From Agrobacterium tumefaciens str. B6 (GTDB lineage Bacteria > Pseudomonadota > Alphaproteobacteria > Rhizobiales > Rhizobiaceae), in NCBI RefSeq assembly GCF_001541315.1, contig NZ_LMVK01000007.1, positions 62,001 through 126,000 on the forward strand: 64,000 nt of DNA, written 5' to 3'. A program made the translations under genes and the position numbers. Positions within the stretch are counted from its first letter, which is position 1. The number at the start of each line of letters is the position of its first letter. The notes under the pieces were generated by a model. That model did not search any database. It had not been told where the DNA came from and worked only from the letters and a program-made list of their open reading frames with translations. Positions 9,437-17,080 of this stretch are shown here, one piece after another.

Positions 9437-10711
9437 TTACTTCAGCTTGCTTTGCAGCTCTTCCCTGATCTGCTCCACCGCATCCGTGCCGCTCATGAAG
9501 CCCTGAATGGCCGGGGCGATGACGTTGAGAGCCGCATCATAGGCGGGCGAAGCGCCACCGGTGATCGTCGTCTTCGGATCGAACACCGCCGCTTCCGCCA
9601 GCGATGCATAGGTGGCGTTCGGCTGCATCGCCTTGTATTCGCTGCTTTCGGTGATCGATTTATAGGCCGGAATATGGCCGGCATCGGCCCAGCTGATGGC
9701 GTGTTTTTCCATCCAGCCGATCACCTTCATCACGGCGGCGCGCTTCTCGCCGGAAACGGTCTTGTCGCCCTGATTGGGGATGGCGAAAGCGTGCGAATCC
9801 GCCCAGGTGGCGCGTTTGCCCATGAAGGGCGGAACCTCGACCGCGCTCCACTTGAAGCCCAGGTTGCCGTTTTTCTCCAGGTCCTTGTAGGTCGGCACTT
9901 CCCAGACACCGTTCAGCTGGAAGGCGGATTTTCCGGCGGAGAAGAGCGCGACGGAGGCAGGATACTCAGCCTGTTCCGGCGCCCAGCCGTTTTCGCGCCA
10001 TTTCGACATGGTGTCGATTGCCTTGGCGGCCTTTTCGGCATTGTCGCCGGCCAGAACCTCACCATTGGTGACGAGTTCGCCACCCTGTTGCGAGAACAAA
10101 GTGTAAAAGACGCGCCAGACACCGGCTTCGCCGCCGGACTGATAGGTGACCGGCGTTTGGACACCCTTTTCCTTCGCCCAGGCCAGCGCCTTTTCGAAAT
10201 CATCCATCGTCTGGATGCCGGTCAACTTGCCTTCGGCATCGAGGTAGGGCGAGCCTTTCAGGAGATCGGCATTGTAATAAAGAACAAGCGCGTGAATATC
10301 GAACGGCACGGCATAAAGCTTGCCGTCATGGGTGGCCGCTTCAAGCGGTGCGCTGAAGAAATCGTCTTTCTTTAGTCCGGCCTCCTCAAGATCCTTGTCG
10401 GTAATCTCGCTCAGCACCTTTTCCTGCAGGGCGAGCGGCGCACGCGACAGGTGGTAGGTCATGACATCAGGCCCCTCCCCGACGGCAGAGGCGGTCCGCA
10501 CCTTGGTATAGAAGGGAACGCCCCATTCCAGCGTCGTCCCCTTGACCTGGATATCCGGGTGCTCCTTGTTGAAGGCATCGATCAGCGCCTTCATGCGCAC
10601 GCCGTCACCGCCGGACAGAAAGTCCCACCAGACGATATCCTGTTTGGCCAGCGCCGGCAGGGCGGTCAAACCCAGAACCGTGCCAACAAGCAATGTCTTG
10701 ATCAATCGCAT
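9437..10711 (-). CDS. Extracellular sugar-binding protein, family 1 (arabinose/arabinoside operon)
   Basis: 424 aa periplasmic protein with a Sec signal peptide (MRLIKTLLVGTVLGLTALPALA) cleaved near residue 22. The mature protein opens KQDIVWWDFLSGGDGVRMKAL, a family 1 solute-binding pattern, and carries NLGFKWSAVEVPPF and AYDAALNVIAPA in later lobes. It feeds the MalFG-type permeases encoded just after it. The gene lies 75 bases behind the ATPase gene, with a GGGAGGAG ribosome site. The ligand is inferred from the operon's arabinofuranosidase to be an arabinose-containing sugar. Confidence 0.82.
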   Translation of the reverse strand: MRLIKTLLVGTVLGLTALPALAKQDIVWWDFLSGGDGVRMKALIDAFNKEHPDIQVKGTTLEWGVPFYTKVRTASAVGEGPDVMTYHLSRAPLALQEKVLSEITDKDLEEAGLKKDDFFSAPLEAATHDGKLYAVPFDIHALVLYYNADLLKGSPYLDAEGKLTGIQTMDDFEKALAWAKEKGVQTPVTYQSGGEAGVWRVFYTLFSQQGGELVTNGEVLAGDNAEKAAKAIDTMSKWRENGWAPEQAEYPASVALFSAGKSAFQLNGVWEVPTYKDLEKNGNLGFKWSAVEVPPFMGKRATWADSHAFAIPNQGDKTVSGEKRAAVMKVIGWMEKHAISWADAGHIPAYKSITESSEYKAMQPNATYASLAEAAVFDPKTTITGGASPAYDAALNVIAPAIQGFMSGTDAVEQIREELQSKLK

Positions 10712-10786
10712 CGTTCACTCCTCCCGTTTATGTGGAAACACCCCTTGAAGAGGCGGTCTGCTGCATCGAAAGACGCCTCCTCGCGC

Positions 10787-11860
10787 CTATCGCAACCTTT
10801 TGCCATCCGTGTCGAAAACCAGAATATGGTCGGGCGAGGCGCTCAGCGACACGGACCGGCCGTCCAGACTTTCGCGCGAACCCTGCCGCTGCACGATGAT
10901 TTCCTTGCCTGACGACGCGCGGGTATAGAGGTAGGAGACATCTCCCAGCTCCTCCGCCACCTCGACATTGACAGGCAGGGCGCCGTCCTGCGAAATCATC
11001 AGATGTTCGGGCCGAACGCCTATTTCGACCCGCTGGCCGGCGGAAACAGGCTGCGAAAGCCGCGCTTCGAGATGTCTCTGGCCGCCATCGAGCGAAAGCG
11101 TCACCACGCCGTTTGCCTGCTCGACAATTTCCGCATGCAGGAAGTTCATCGCCGGCGAGCCGATGAAACCCGCCACGAAACGGTTATCCGGATCGTCATA
11201 AAGGGTAAGCGGTGCACCGGCCTGCTGCACCACACCGCCCTTCAGCACGAAGATCTTGTCCGCAAGCGTCATGGCTTCCACCTGGTCATGCGTGACATAG
11301 ATCATCGTGGCGCCGAGCTTGCGATGAAGCCGGGTCAGCTCCAGACGCATCTGGACACGCAGTTCCGCATCGAGGTTCGACAGCGGCTCATCGAAGAGGA
11401 AGACCTTCGGCTGCCGCACGATCGCGCGGCCTATCGCCACACGCTGCCGCTGGCCGCCGGAAAGCTGCGAAGGCTTTTTATGCAGATGGTCTTCGAGCTG
11501 CAGGATGCGGGCAGCCTCGCCCACCCTCTCATTCACCTCCGCTTTCGGGCGGCGCGCGAGACGCAGGCTGAAGGCCATGTTCTCGAACACGCTGAGATGC
11601 GGATAAAGCGCATAGTTCTGGAACACCATCGCGACACCGCGATCGGCCGGTTCGACGGCCGTGACATCGCGGTCGTCGATGGCGATATGCCCGCCGCTGG
11701 TCTCCTCAAGACCAGCGATCATGCGCAGCAGCGTGGATTTTCCGCAGCCGGAAGGCCCGACGAAAACCGCAAAGCTACCGGTCGGGATTTCCATCGAGAC
11801 ATCCCGGATCGCAGCGAAGGAGCCGAAGGACTTGGCGATATTGTTGAGACGGACACCCAT
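10787..11860 (-). CDS. ABC ATPase, MsmX/UgpC type (arabinose/arabinoside operon)
   Basis: 357 aa ATPase. Walker [11 protein letters not shown]-loop [12 protein letters not shown], signature [15 protein letters not shown], Walker [17 protein letters not shown] and H-loop [15 protein letters not shown] are all present, followed by a TOBE-type C-terminal domain (from about residue 235). It starts 7 bases after abfA, so the glycosidase and importer are co-transcribed. It shares long identical stretches with the ATPases at 21608, 40513 and 57777, as expected for this family. Confidence 0.83.
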   Translation of the reverse strand: MGVRLNNIAKSFGSFAAIRDVSMEIPTGSFAVFVGPSGCGKSTLLRMIAGLEETSGGHIAIDDRDVTAVEPADRGVAMVFQNYALYPHLSVFENMAFSLRLARRPKAEVNERVGEAARILQLEDHLHKKPSQLSGGQRQRVAIGRAIVRQPKVFLFDEPLSNLDAELRVQMRLELTRLHRKLGATMIYVTHDQVEAMTLADKIFVLKGGVVQQAGAPLTLYDDPDNRFVAGFIGSPAMNFLHAEIVEQANGVVTLSLDGGQRHLEARLSQPVSAGQRVEIGVRPEHLMISQDGALPVNVEVAEELGDVSYLYTRASSGKEIIVQRQGSRESLDGRSVSLSASPDHILVFDTDGKRLR

Positions 11861-11867
11861 GGCCGCC

Positions 11868-13379
11868 TCACTGAACCTTCAGCCGCAGCACATGGTATGA
11901 CAGCGCCGGCAGGGAACCCTTCAGCGCCCCGTCCTCAACGCCGACGCCGCTGCCGGGCACCGGCACGACACGATCCGGCTGATCCGGACCGTTGCCGACA
12001 CGCAGGTCATAGCCCGCCATGGCCAGATGCAGATCGAGCGTCGCCGAGGAGAACCCGGTGAGGCTGACATTGATCTCTGCCGCCTCGGTCAGATGACGAT
12101 TGAGCACGAACAGCGTCACAATGCCTTCCGCCTCGTCATAGACACCGGCGACATCGAGATATTTGACGTCATCGGCCGCGTTGCAATCATAAGTCGGGCA
12201 ATCGACCGCAACGTTCAGCGCAACGCCACGGCCATAAAGCGAGGCGAACTGATAGGGATAATAGATCGTCTGACGCCAGGCCGGCCCGTTCTTTTCCGCG
12301 CGGATGGGGGCGATGACGTTGACGAGCTGGGCGATGCAGGCGATGCGCACGCGGTCCGAACGGCGGATGAACTCGTTGAGCAGACCAGCGACAAAAAGCG
12401 CATCTTCGAAGTTGTATGTCTCTTCCAGAAGTGCCGGCGCTTCCGGCCAGTCCCAGCTCTTGATGCGTTTGCCGTCTTCTTCGCGGATGTGATACCAGAC
12501 GTTCCATTCATCGAAGCAGATGGAAACATCGTTCTTGGCGCGCTTCTTCGCCTTCACATAATCGATGACACCGGCGATGGTCTGGATGTAACGCCCGGTT
12601 TCCTCGATCTTGCCGAAATAATTCAGCGTGTCGCGGCTGTTATTGCCGAAATATTTGTGCAGCGAGATGTGATCGACATTCTCGTAGCATTCCTCCAGCA
12701 CCTCGCGTTCCCATTCGGGATAGGTCGGCATGCCGTCATTGGAACTGCCGCAGACGATTGCTTCAATCGTCGGATCGAAGCCCTTGAAAGCCTTGGCGGT
12801 TTCGTTCGCCAGGCGGCCATATTCCACCGCGGTCTTGTGGCCGATCTGCCAGGGGCCGTCCATCTCGTTGCCGAGGCACCACATTTTCACGTCGTGGGGT
12901 TTTTCCGTGCCGTGGCTGCGGCGCAGATCGCTAAGCGCGGTGCCGCCCGGAAAATTCACATATTCAAGGAAATTACGGGCGTCATCCAGACCACGAGAAC
13001 CAAGATTGACGGCGAGCATCATCTCGATACCAGCCATCTGCGCCCAGTCGGCGAACTCGTTGATGCCGATCTGGTTGCTTTCCTTGGAGCGCCATGCGAG
13101 GTCGAGGCGGATGGGGCGCTGGTCGCGCGGCCCGATGCCGTCTTCCCAGCGATAGGCCGAAACGAAGTTGCCGCCGGGATAACGGATGGCCGGAATTTTC
13201 AGGTCCTGAACAAATTTCAGGACGTCCTTGCGGAAGCCGTTCGCGTCCGCCTGCGGATGGCCGGGCTCATAAATCCCGCCATAGATCGCACGCCCCATAT
13301 GCTCGATGAAGGCGGAATACAGACGATCGTCGATACGCCCAATCCGGAAGTCCCGGTGGACTGAAACCCGCGCTTTCAT
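11868..13379 (-). CDS. abfA: Alpha-L-arabinofuranosidase, GH51, cytoplasmic
   Basis: 503 aa, the usual size of bacterial GH51 enzymes. No signal peptide, so it acts in the cytoplasm, releasing L-arabinose from imported arabino-oligosaccharides by a retaining mechanism. The predicted acid/base Glu is in CLGNEMDGPW (about residue 170) and the nucleophile Glu in CFDEWNVWY (about residue 290), matching spacing in characterised GH51 enzymes. RYPGGNFVSAYRWEDGIG is another family mark. The C-terminal 130 residues form the beta-sandwich. It leads the operon; a GGGAGGAG ribosome site sits just before ATG 13379, and a long palindrome lies at 13401-13440. Confidence 0.92.
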   Translation of the reverse strand: MKARVSVHRDFRIGRIDDRLYSAFIEHMGRAIYGGIYEPGHPQADANGFRKDVLKFVQDLKIPAIRYPGGNFVSAYRWEDGIGPRDQRPIRLDLAWRSKESNQIGINEFADWAQMAGIEMMLAVNLGSRGLDDARNFLEYVNFPGGTALSDLRRSHGTEKPHDVKMWCLGNEMDGPWQIGHKTAVEYGRLANETAKAFKGFDPTIEAIVCGSSNDGMPTYPEWEREVLEECYENVDHISLHKYFGNNSRDTLNYFGKIEETGRYIQTIAGVIDYVKAKKRAKNDVSICFDEWNVWYHIREEDGKRIKSWDWPEAPALLEETYNFEDALFVAGLLNEFIRRSDRVRIACIAQLVNVIAPIRAEKNGPAWRQTIYYPYQFASLYGRGVALNVAVDCPTYDCNAADDVKYLDVAGVYDEAEGIVTLFVLNRHLTEAAEINVSLTGFSSATLDLHLAMAGYDLRVGNGPDQPDRVVPVPGSGVGVEDGALKGSLPALSYHVLRLKVQ

Positions 13380-13400
13380 AGGCTCTCCTCCCTGCGCATT

Positions 13401-13440
13401 TATATCTTAAAATATGATATGAACCATATTTGATAATATA
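13401..13440. promoter_or_regulatory. Long AT-rich palindrome, candidate operator for the abfA operon
   Basis: Two 16-base arms (13401-13416 and 13425-13440) flank an 8-base spacer; 13 of 16 positions pair, and the inner 7 bases (AAATATG / CATATTT) pair perfectly. It lies 22 bases upstream of the abfA start codon, between abfA and the ArsR-type regulator gene that precedes it on the same strand. I infer it to be that regulator's operator overlapping the abfA promoter. Confidence 0.6.
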
Positions 13441-13500
13441 GTTGCCGAGGGAATCCGCGCCTGTCAACCGCGAAAATCATACTTTTGAAAATTGGCTGGA

Positions 13501-14430
13501 TCAGTCAGCGGTGCGCAGGCGCAGGACGATGTCCTGATCGTAATTTCCGAAGCCGCGGCCAAAGATATTCAGCCCGCCCGGATGTTTTGCATCGGCCTTG
13601 ACCTCGATGCGCAACCGGATGGAGCGGTGGCTGGCGAGATCAATATCTGCGAGCGTCACATCCGAAATCCGGGTTCCGTCGACATAGGTTCCCTGCGCGG
13701 TGATGCGCCAGGTCTTGAGCATGCCGTATTGGGAACCGGAAAGCTTCCACCAGTCAGGCGTAAACACGCCCCGCTTGTCGCCGAAGTCCCCGGGCGATGT
13801 CCAGACACCGATTTCCCTGCCGTTGACGGACAGCGTGATATCGGACGGCCAGTCGCTGTGCGTTCCCGGCACCTCGGAACTGACTTCCATCGAAAACTCT
13901 ATTTCCTCGACGCTCCGCCCCTGAATCTTGGCATTGTTGGGGAATTGATACTCCACGAAGCCCGATGTCAGCCACAACAGCGCCGTCTTCATCCGGTCTG
14001 GATCCATGAAAGTATCGGGCACATCAAGAAGGCCGATAATGCCCTCCGGCGAGCAGATACCGCAGGGCGCGGTGACCGAACTCTGGGTATAAAGGCCGAG
14101 CGGCATGGCGACCGCGATGTAATTTGATGCTGCCGGCGCCTCGGGTTTGCGGAAGGAAACGATGAGTTCGTCACAGGTGGCGAAGCAGATTTTCTGATTG
14201 CCCTTGCGCGCCTTGCGCGTCTCGGTTCGCAGCAGCCCCGCCTCCTCGAGAACGGCAACGCCGGCGGAAACTGTGGACTGCGGCAAATCCAACCTCTGCG
14301 CAATTTCGTTGACATTGAGGCCGCTCGCCTCGTGCAGCAGCTTCAATATCTGCACGCGGATCAGCGACGCCGCCGCTTTCAGGACATCGAACTCTTTTTC
14401 AGCATCAACGAGAAGGAAATTGGGCGCCAT
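13501..14430 (-). CDS. ArsR-type HTH regulator with a large C-terminal beta-rich domain
   Basis: 309 aa, about three times a normal ArsR protein. Residues about 10-85 are a winged helix (AAASLIRVQILKLLHEASG, then NVNEIAQRLDLPQSTVSAGV). Residues about 105-309 are a second domain rich in aromatic and beta-forming residues (YQFPNNAKIQGRSVEEIEF, GVWTSPGDFGDKRG, GGLNIFGRGFGNYDQDI). I know that rhizobia have such regulators near glycosidase genes; the C-terminal domain is presumably the ligand sensor. It has Cys at CGICSPEG but no ArsR metal box that I recognise. It precedes abfA on the same strand, 121 bases away, so it probably controls that operon in response to an arabinose-type sugar. Confidence 0.72.
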   Translation of the reverse strand: MAPNFLLVDAEKEFDVLKAAASLIRVQILKLLHEASGLNVNEIAQRLDLPQSTVSAGVAVLEEAGLLRTETRKARKGNQKICFATCDELIVSFRKPEAPAASNYIAVAMPLGLYTQSSVTAPCGICSPEGIIGLLDVPDTFMDPDRMKTALLWLTSGFVEYQFPNNAKIQGRSVEEIEFSMEVSSEVPGTHSDWPSDITLSVNGREIGVWTSPGDFGDKRGVFTPDWWKLSGSQYGMLKTWRITAQGTYVDGTRISDVTLADIDLASHRSIRLRIEVKADAKHPGGLNIFGRGFGNYDQDIVLRLRTAD

Positions 14431-14567
14431 ATTCTAATCTTCAGATTTATCGATCCAGATCAGAATTTCTGGCTTAAATGCCATGCACTTGTCCAGCACT
14501 GTTTGTCTGACAAACAATTTTCAAAGGTGTGAAGCGCCATTCACCCTAGGCATGCCATAAAAAGCAC

Positions 14568-14595
14568 CGCCACACGGCTTCGATTCCGTGTGGCG
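14568..14595 (-). terminator. Intrinsic terminator of the orphan binding protein gene
   Basis: Perfect 10-base arms CGCCACACGG (14568-14577) and CCGTGTGGCG (14586-14595) with an 8-base loop, 15 bases beyond the binding protein stop at 14611. On the minus strand the stem is followed by GTGCTTTTTA, giving the U-run of an intrinsic terminator. Confidence 0.8.
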
Positions 14596-14610
14596 GCGCC
14601 CGTTTCGTCG

Positions 14611-15903
14611 TCAGCCGCGCTTGCGCAGGGTCCGCGTGCCGGTGTCGACGAGGTTTTGCGCCGCTTCGTCCACGCTGGCGCGGCCGAAGGCGAGCGAATC
14701 GGCGATGGGACGCATCACGCCACGGTCAAACTCGTTGGCGCCGATCGGGGCGGGTTCCGGATAGGAATCGAGCTTGCCCGACAGGCTTTCGATATAATCC
14801 ACCGTCTTGCGCTCGGTCTCGTTGAGGCTCGGCAACAATGCTTCCCGCACGACCTTGGCCGGCGGCACGCCACGCTCGACGCCGAGCACCTTGCCCGCCC
14901 CGAGATCATTGACGAAGAAGTTGAGGAATTTCGCCGCCGCCTCCGCATTGGTCGAGGTGGACGAAATGGACCAGATAAGGCCCGGCCGGTAATAGTGCCC
15001 GGTCGGCTTGCCCGCCCCCTCACCCGGCAGCATACCGATGGACAGCGTCTGTTTATTGAGCTTCTGATAACCGACCAGCTGGTTGGAATAGGCAAAACCA
15101 ATGGCCGAATTGCCAAGCGTCAGGGCGTTGGATTCGATGGTATTGTCGTCACGCGTCTGGATATCGGCGGAAACGCAGAGCTTGTTCTCGCGCAGGTCCT
15201 CCCAATAGGCGAACCATTCCTTCGCATCTTCCTTGTTGAAGCCGATGGTGCCGTCCTGAAACAGAAGCTTGCCGCGCTGGCGCAGCCAGACATCGAAAAC
15301 ATAGTGATAACGCGCACCATAAGGCACCGCCCAATAGTTCCGTTTTGCCGGGCCGTTCTTCTTGAAATCGCGCGCCAGTTCCGCCAGCGCCTTCCAGGTG
15401 ATCTGGTCCTGCGGCACGGAAACGCCGGCTTCCTTCAGCGTATCGGCGTCATACATCATGCAGAAGGAATTCAGCCCGAGGCCGACGCCGTAAAGCTTGC
15501 CATCGATACGGCAGAGATCGACTTCGCTTTTGCCGAAGGTGGAAAGATCAAGCGACTTGCCGACGAACTGGTCCAGCTCCATGCAGGCGCCACGGCCGGA
15601 ATAATCGGCAATGGTGGAAGGTTCTAGCTGGAAGATGTCGGCGACGTTCCGTCCCGCCATCGATGTCGCGAGCTTGGTCCAGTAATCGGAACCGGCGATC
15701 ATCTCACCGCTGATCTCCGTCTGCGGGTTCGCCTTCTGGTAAAGGGCGATCACGTCGTTGGTGCGCTTGCTGCGGTCGGCAGATCCCCACCATACGCAGC
15801 GAAGCCGGGTTTCGGCCGCGGCCGCGCGAAAACCGCCCGCCGCCACGCCGAGACCGGCCAGCGCCGCCGTCACCAAAAATCCACGTCTGTCGATAGTTTG
15901 CAT
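14611..15903 (-). CDS. Tat-type extracellular sugar-binding protein without its own permeases
   Basis: 430 aa. The N-terminus (DRRGFLVTAALAGLGVAAG) is a twin-arginine signal peptide with an AAA cleavage region near residue 30. The mature start LRCVWWGSADRSKRTNDVI and the later LGVERGVPPAKVV closely parallel the binding proteins at 24596-25885 and 39201-40469, so it belongs to the oligogalacturonide (TogB-like) group. No permease or ATPase follows; a terminator closes the transcript. It is divergent from lacI-type gene 16016, with TTGCAA repeats between. I infer that it borrows another importer, perhaps the related one at 21608-24589. A GGGAGGAG ribosome site precedes ATG 15903. Confidence 0.8.
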   Translation of the reverse strand: MQTIDRRGFLVTAALAGLGVAAGGFRAAAAETRLRCVWWGSADRSKRTNDVIALYQKANPQTEISGEMIAGSDYWTKLATSMAGRNVADIFQLEPSTIADYSGRGACMELDQFVGKSLDLSTFGKSEVDLCRIDGKLYGVGLGLNSFCMMYDADTLKEAGVSVPQDQITWKALAELARDFKKNGPAKRNYWAVPYGARYHYVFDVWLRQRGKLLFQDGTIGFNKEDAKEWFAYWEDLRENKLCVSADIQTRDDNTIESNALTLGNSAIGFAYSNQLVGYQKLNKQTLSIGMLPGEGAGKPTGHYYRPGLIWSISSTSTNAEAAAKFLNFFVNDLGAGKVLGVERGVPPAKVVREALLPSLNETERKTVDYIESLSGKLDSYPEPAPIGANEFDRGVMRPIADSLAFGRASVDEAAQNLVDTGTRTLRKRG

Positions 15904-15919
15904 CTGCTCCTCCCGCGTT

Positions 15920-16001
15920 TTGCAAATTTTTCACTGAACACTTAAATTCTTGCAAATTTTCTTGGTTTGCAATATTTGCATCATATTAGATTTTTTTGCA
16001 A
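15920..16001. promoter_or_regulatory. TTGCAA repeat array, candidate LacI-family operators
   Basis: In the divergent promoter region TTGCAA occurs four times, starting at 15920, 15950, 15967 and 15996. The first two are part of an identical 11-base TTGCAAATTTT placed exactly 30 bases apart. At 15968-15980 TGCAA and TTGCA form a perfect inverted repeat around TAT. The array sits between the orphan binding protein gene and the LacI-type gene, so I infer that this regulator binds here and controls both. Confidence 0.6.
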
Positions 16002-16015
16002 GCGCAGGAGACGAT

Positions 16016-17080
16016 ATGAACGATACGCCCGACATCAGCCGCCCGCGCCAGTCGGATATCGCCCAGCGCGCCGGCGTTTCCATCAGCACCGTTTCGCGGG
16101 TTCTCGCAGGGGAAAAGGGTATCAGCGCATCCATCCAGACCAAGGTTCTGGGGGTGGCGGCGGAGCTTGGTTATCCATTGCGGCCGGTCACGACCCAGAC
16201 CGGGGGCGTGCCGCTGGAGGGCAAGAAAATCCTTGCGCTCATGTCCGCCGAAAGGGCGACCGGCGATATCGGCGCTTTTTATCACGATATTTTCGACATG
16301 CTGCGCAGCCTTGCCCAGACGGATGGCTTCGAACTTGATATCAGGCTTCTGCATCAGAAGCAGATCGACGACGCCCTGACCCAGCGGGTCTGCGAGGTGG
16401 ACGGTCTTCTCGCCATCGGTCTCGACCCCGAGGATGAAATCATCCACCGCATCACGCAGGGTGTGCTGCAACCGGTTCTGGTCAATAGCGCCGATCCCTC
16501 GATGATGCTGGATTGCGTCTCGCCTTCCAATTTTTACGGCGGCGCGCTGGCGGCGCGGCGGCTTCTGGAACTCGGCCACCACAAGGTCGCGTATATCGGC
16601 CCGCATCATCGCCACACCATAAGGGAGCGTATGCGCGGCTTTCGCCATACGATCCTCGAGGAAGAGGGCGCGACCTATGAGGAATTTCTGCTTTCGACGG
16701 CGGATAGCGGTTTCGGACAGGCAGGCGATGCGGTTCGTCAGCTATTGGCCAAAAACCCTGAACTCACCGGCATTTTCTGCATGAATGACGCGATTGCGCT
16801 GGGTGCGCTTGGGGCGGCGCAGGAGCTTGGGCTCGGCGTGCCGGATGATCTTTCCATCATCGGCTTCGACGACCTGCCCTTTGCCGAACTCTCCACGCCC
16901 CGTCTCAGCACAATCCGGGTCGATCGTCGCGAAATCGCCCGTGAGGCGGTGGAACTGATGCGCCGCCGGCTGACGGAACCTTCCGCCAATGCCCGCCAGG
17001 TGCAGCTTGGCGTGCAGCTGGTGGAAGGACAGACGGCCGGCAAGGCGAAAAAGACGGGAAAGGCGACACGCGATGCATGA
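16016..17080 (+). CDS. LacI-family transcription regulator
   Basis: 354 aa. I use ATG 16016 (MNDTPDISRPRQ), which has an AGGAG site 6 bases upstream; an upstream TTG is less likely. Residues about 10-35 are the LacI HTH (SDIAQRAGVSISTVSRVLAGEKG). The sugar-sensing domain follows: VNSADPSMMLDCVSPSN, LLELGHHKVAYIGPHHRHT, GIFCMNDAIALGALGAAQELGLGVPDDLSIIGFDDLP and a final LVEGQTAG. It is the first gene of a four-gene operon and overlaps the next by 8 bases, so the repressor is made together with the enzymes it probably controls. TTGCAA sites lie directly upstream. The inducer is unknown. Confidence 0.85.
   Translation: MNDTPDISRPRQSDIAQRAGVSISTVSRVLAGEKGISASIQTKVLGVAAELGYPLRPVTTQTGGVPLEGKKILALMSAERATGDIGAFYHDIFDMLRSLAQTDGFELDIRLLHQKQIDDALTQRVCEVDGLLAIGLDPEDEIIHRITQGVLQPVLVNSADPSMMLDCVSPSNFYGGALAARRLLELGHHKVAYIGPHHRHTIRERMRGFRHTILEEEGATYEEFLLSTADSGFGQAGDAVRQLLAKNPELTGIFCMNDAIALGALGAAQELGLGVPDDLSIIGFDDLPFAELSTPRLSTIRVDRREIAREAVELMRRRLTEPSANARQVQLGVQLVEGQTAGKAKKTGKATRDA

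Noticed and set aside
12027-13364. 445-codon frame antisense to abfA
   Set aside because: The GH51 gene on the other strand has all catalytic motifs; the shadow has none and no ribosome site.
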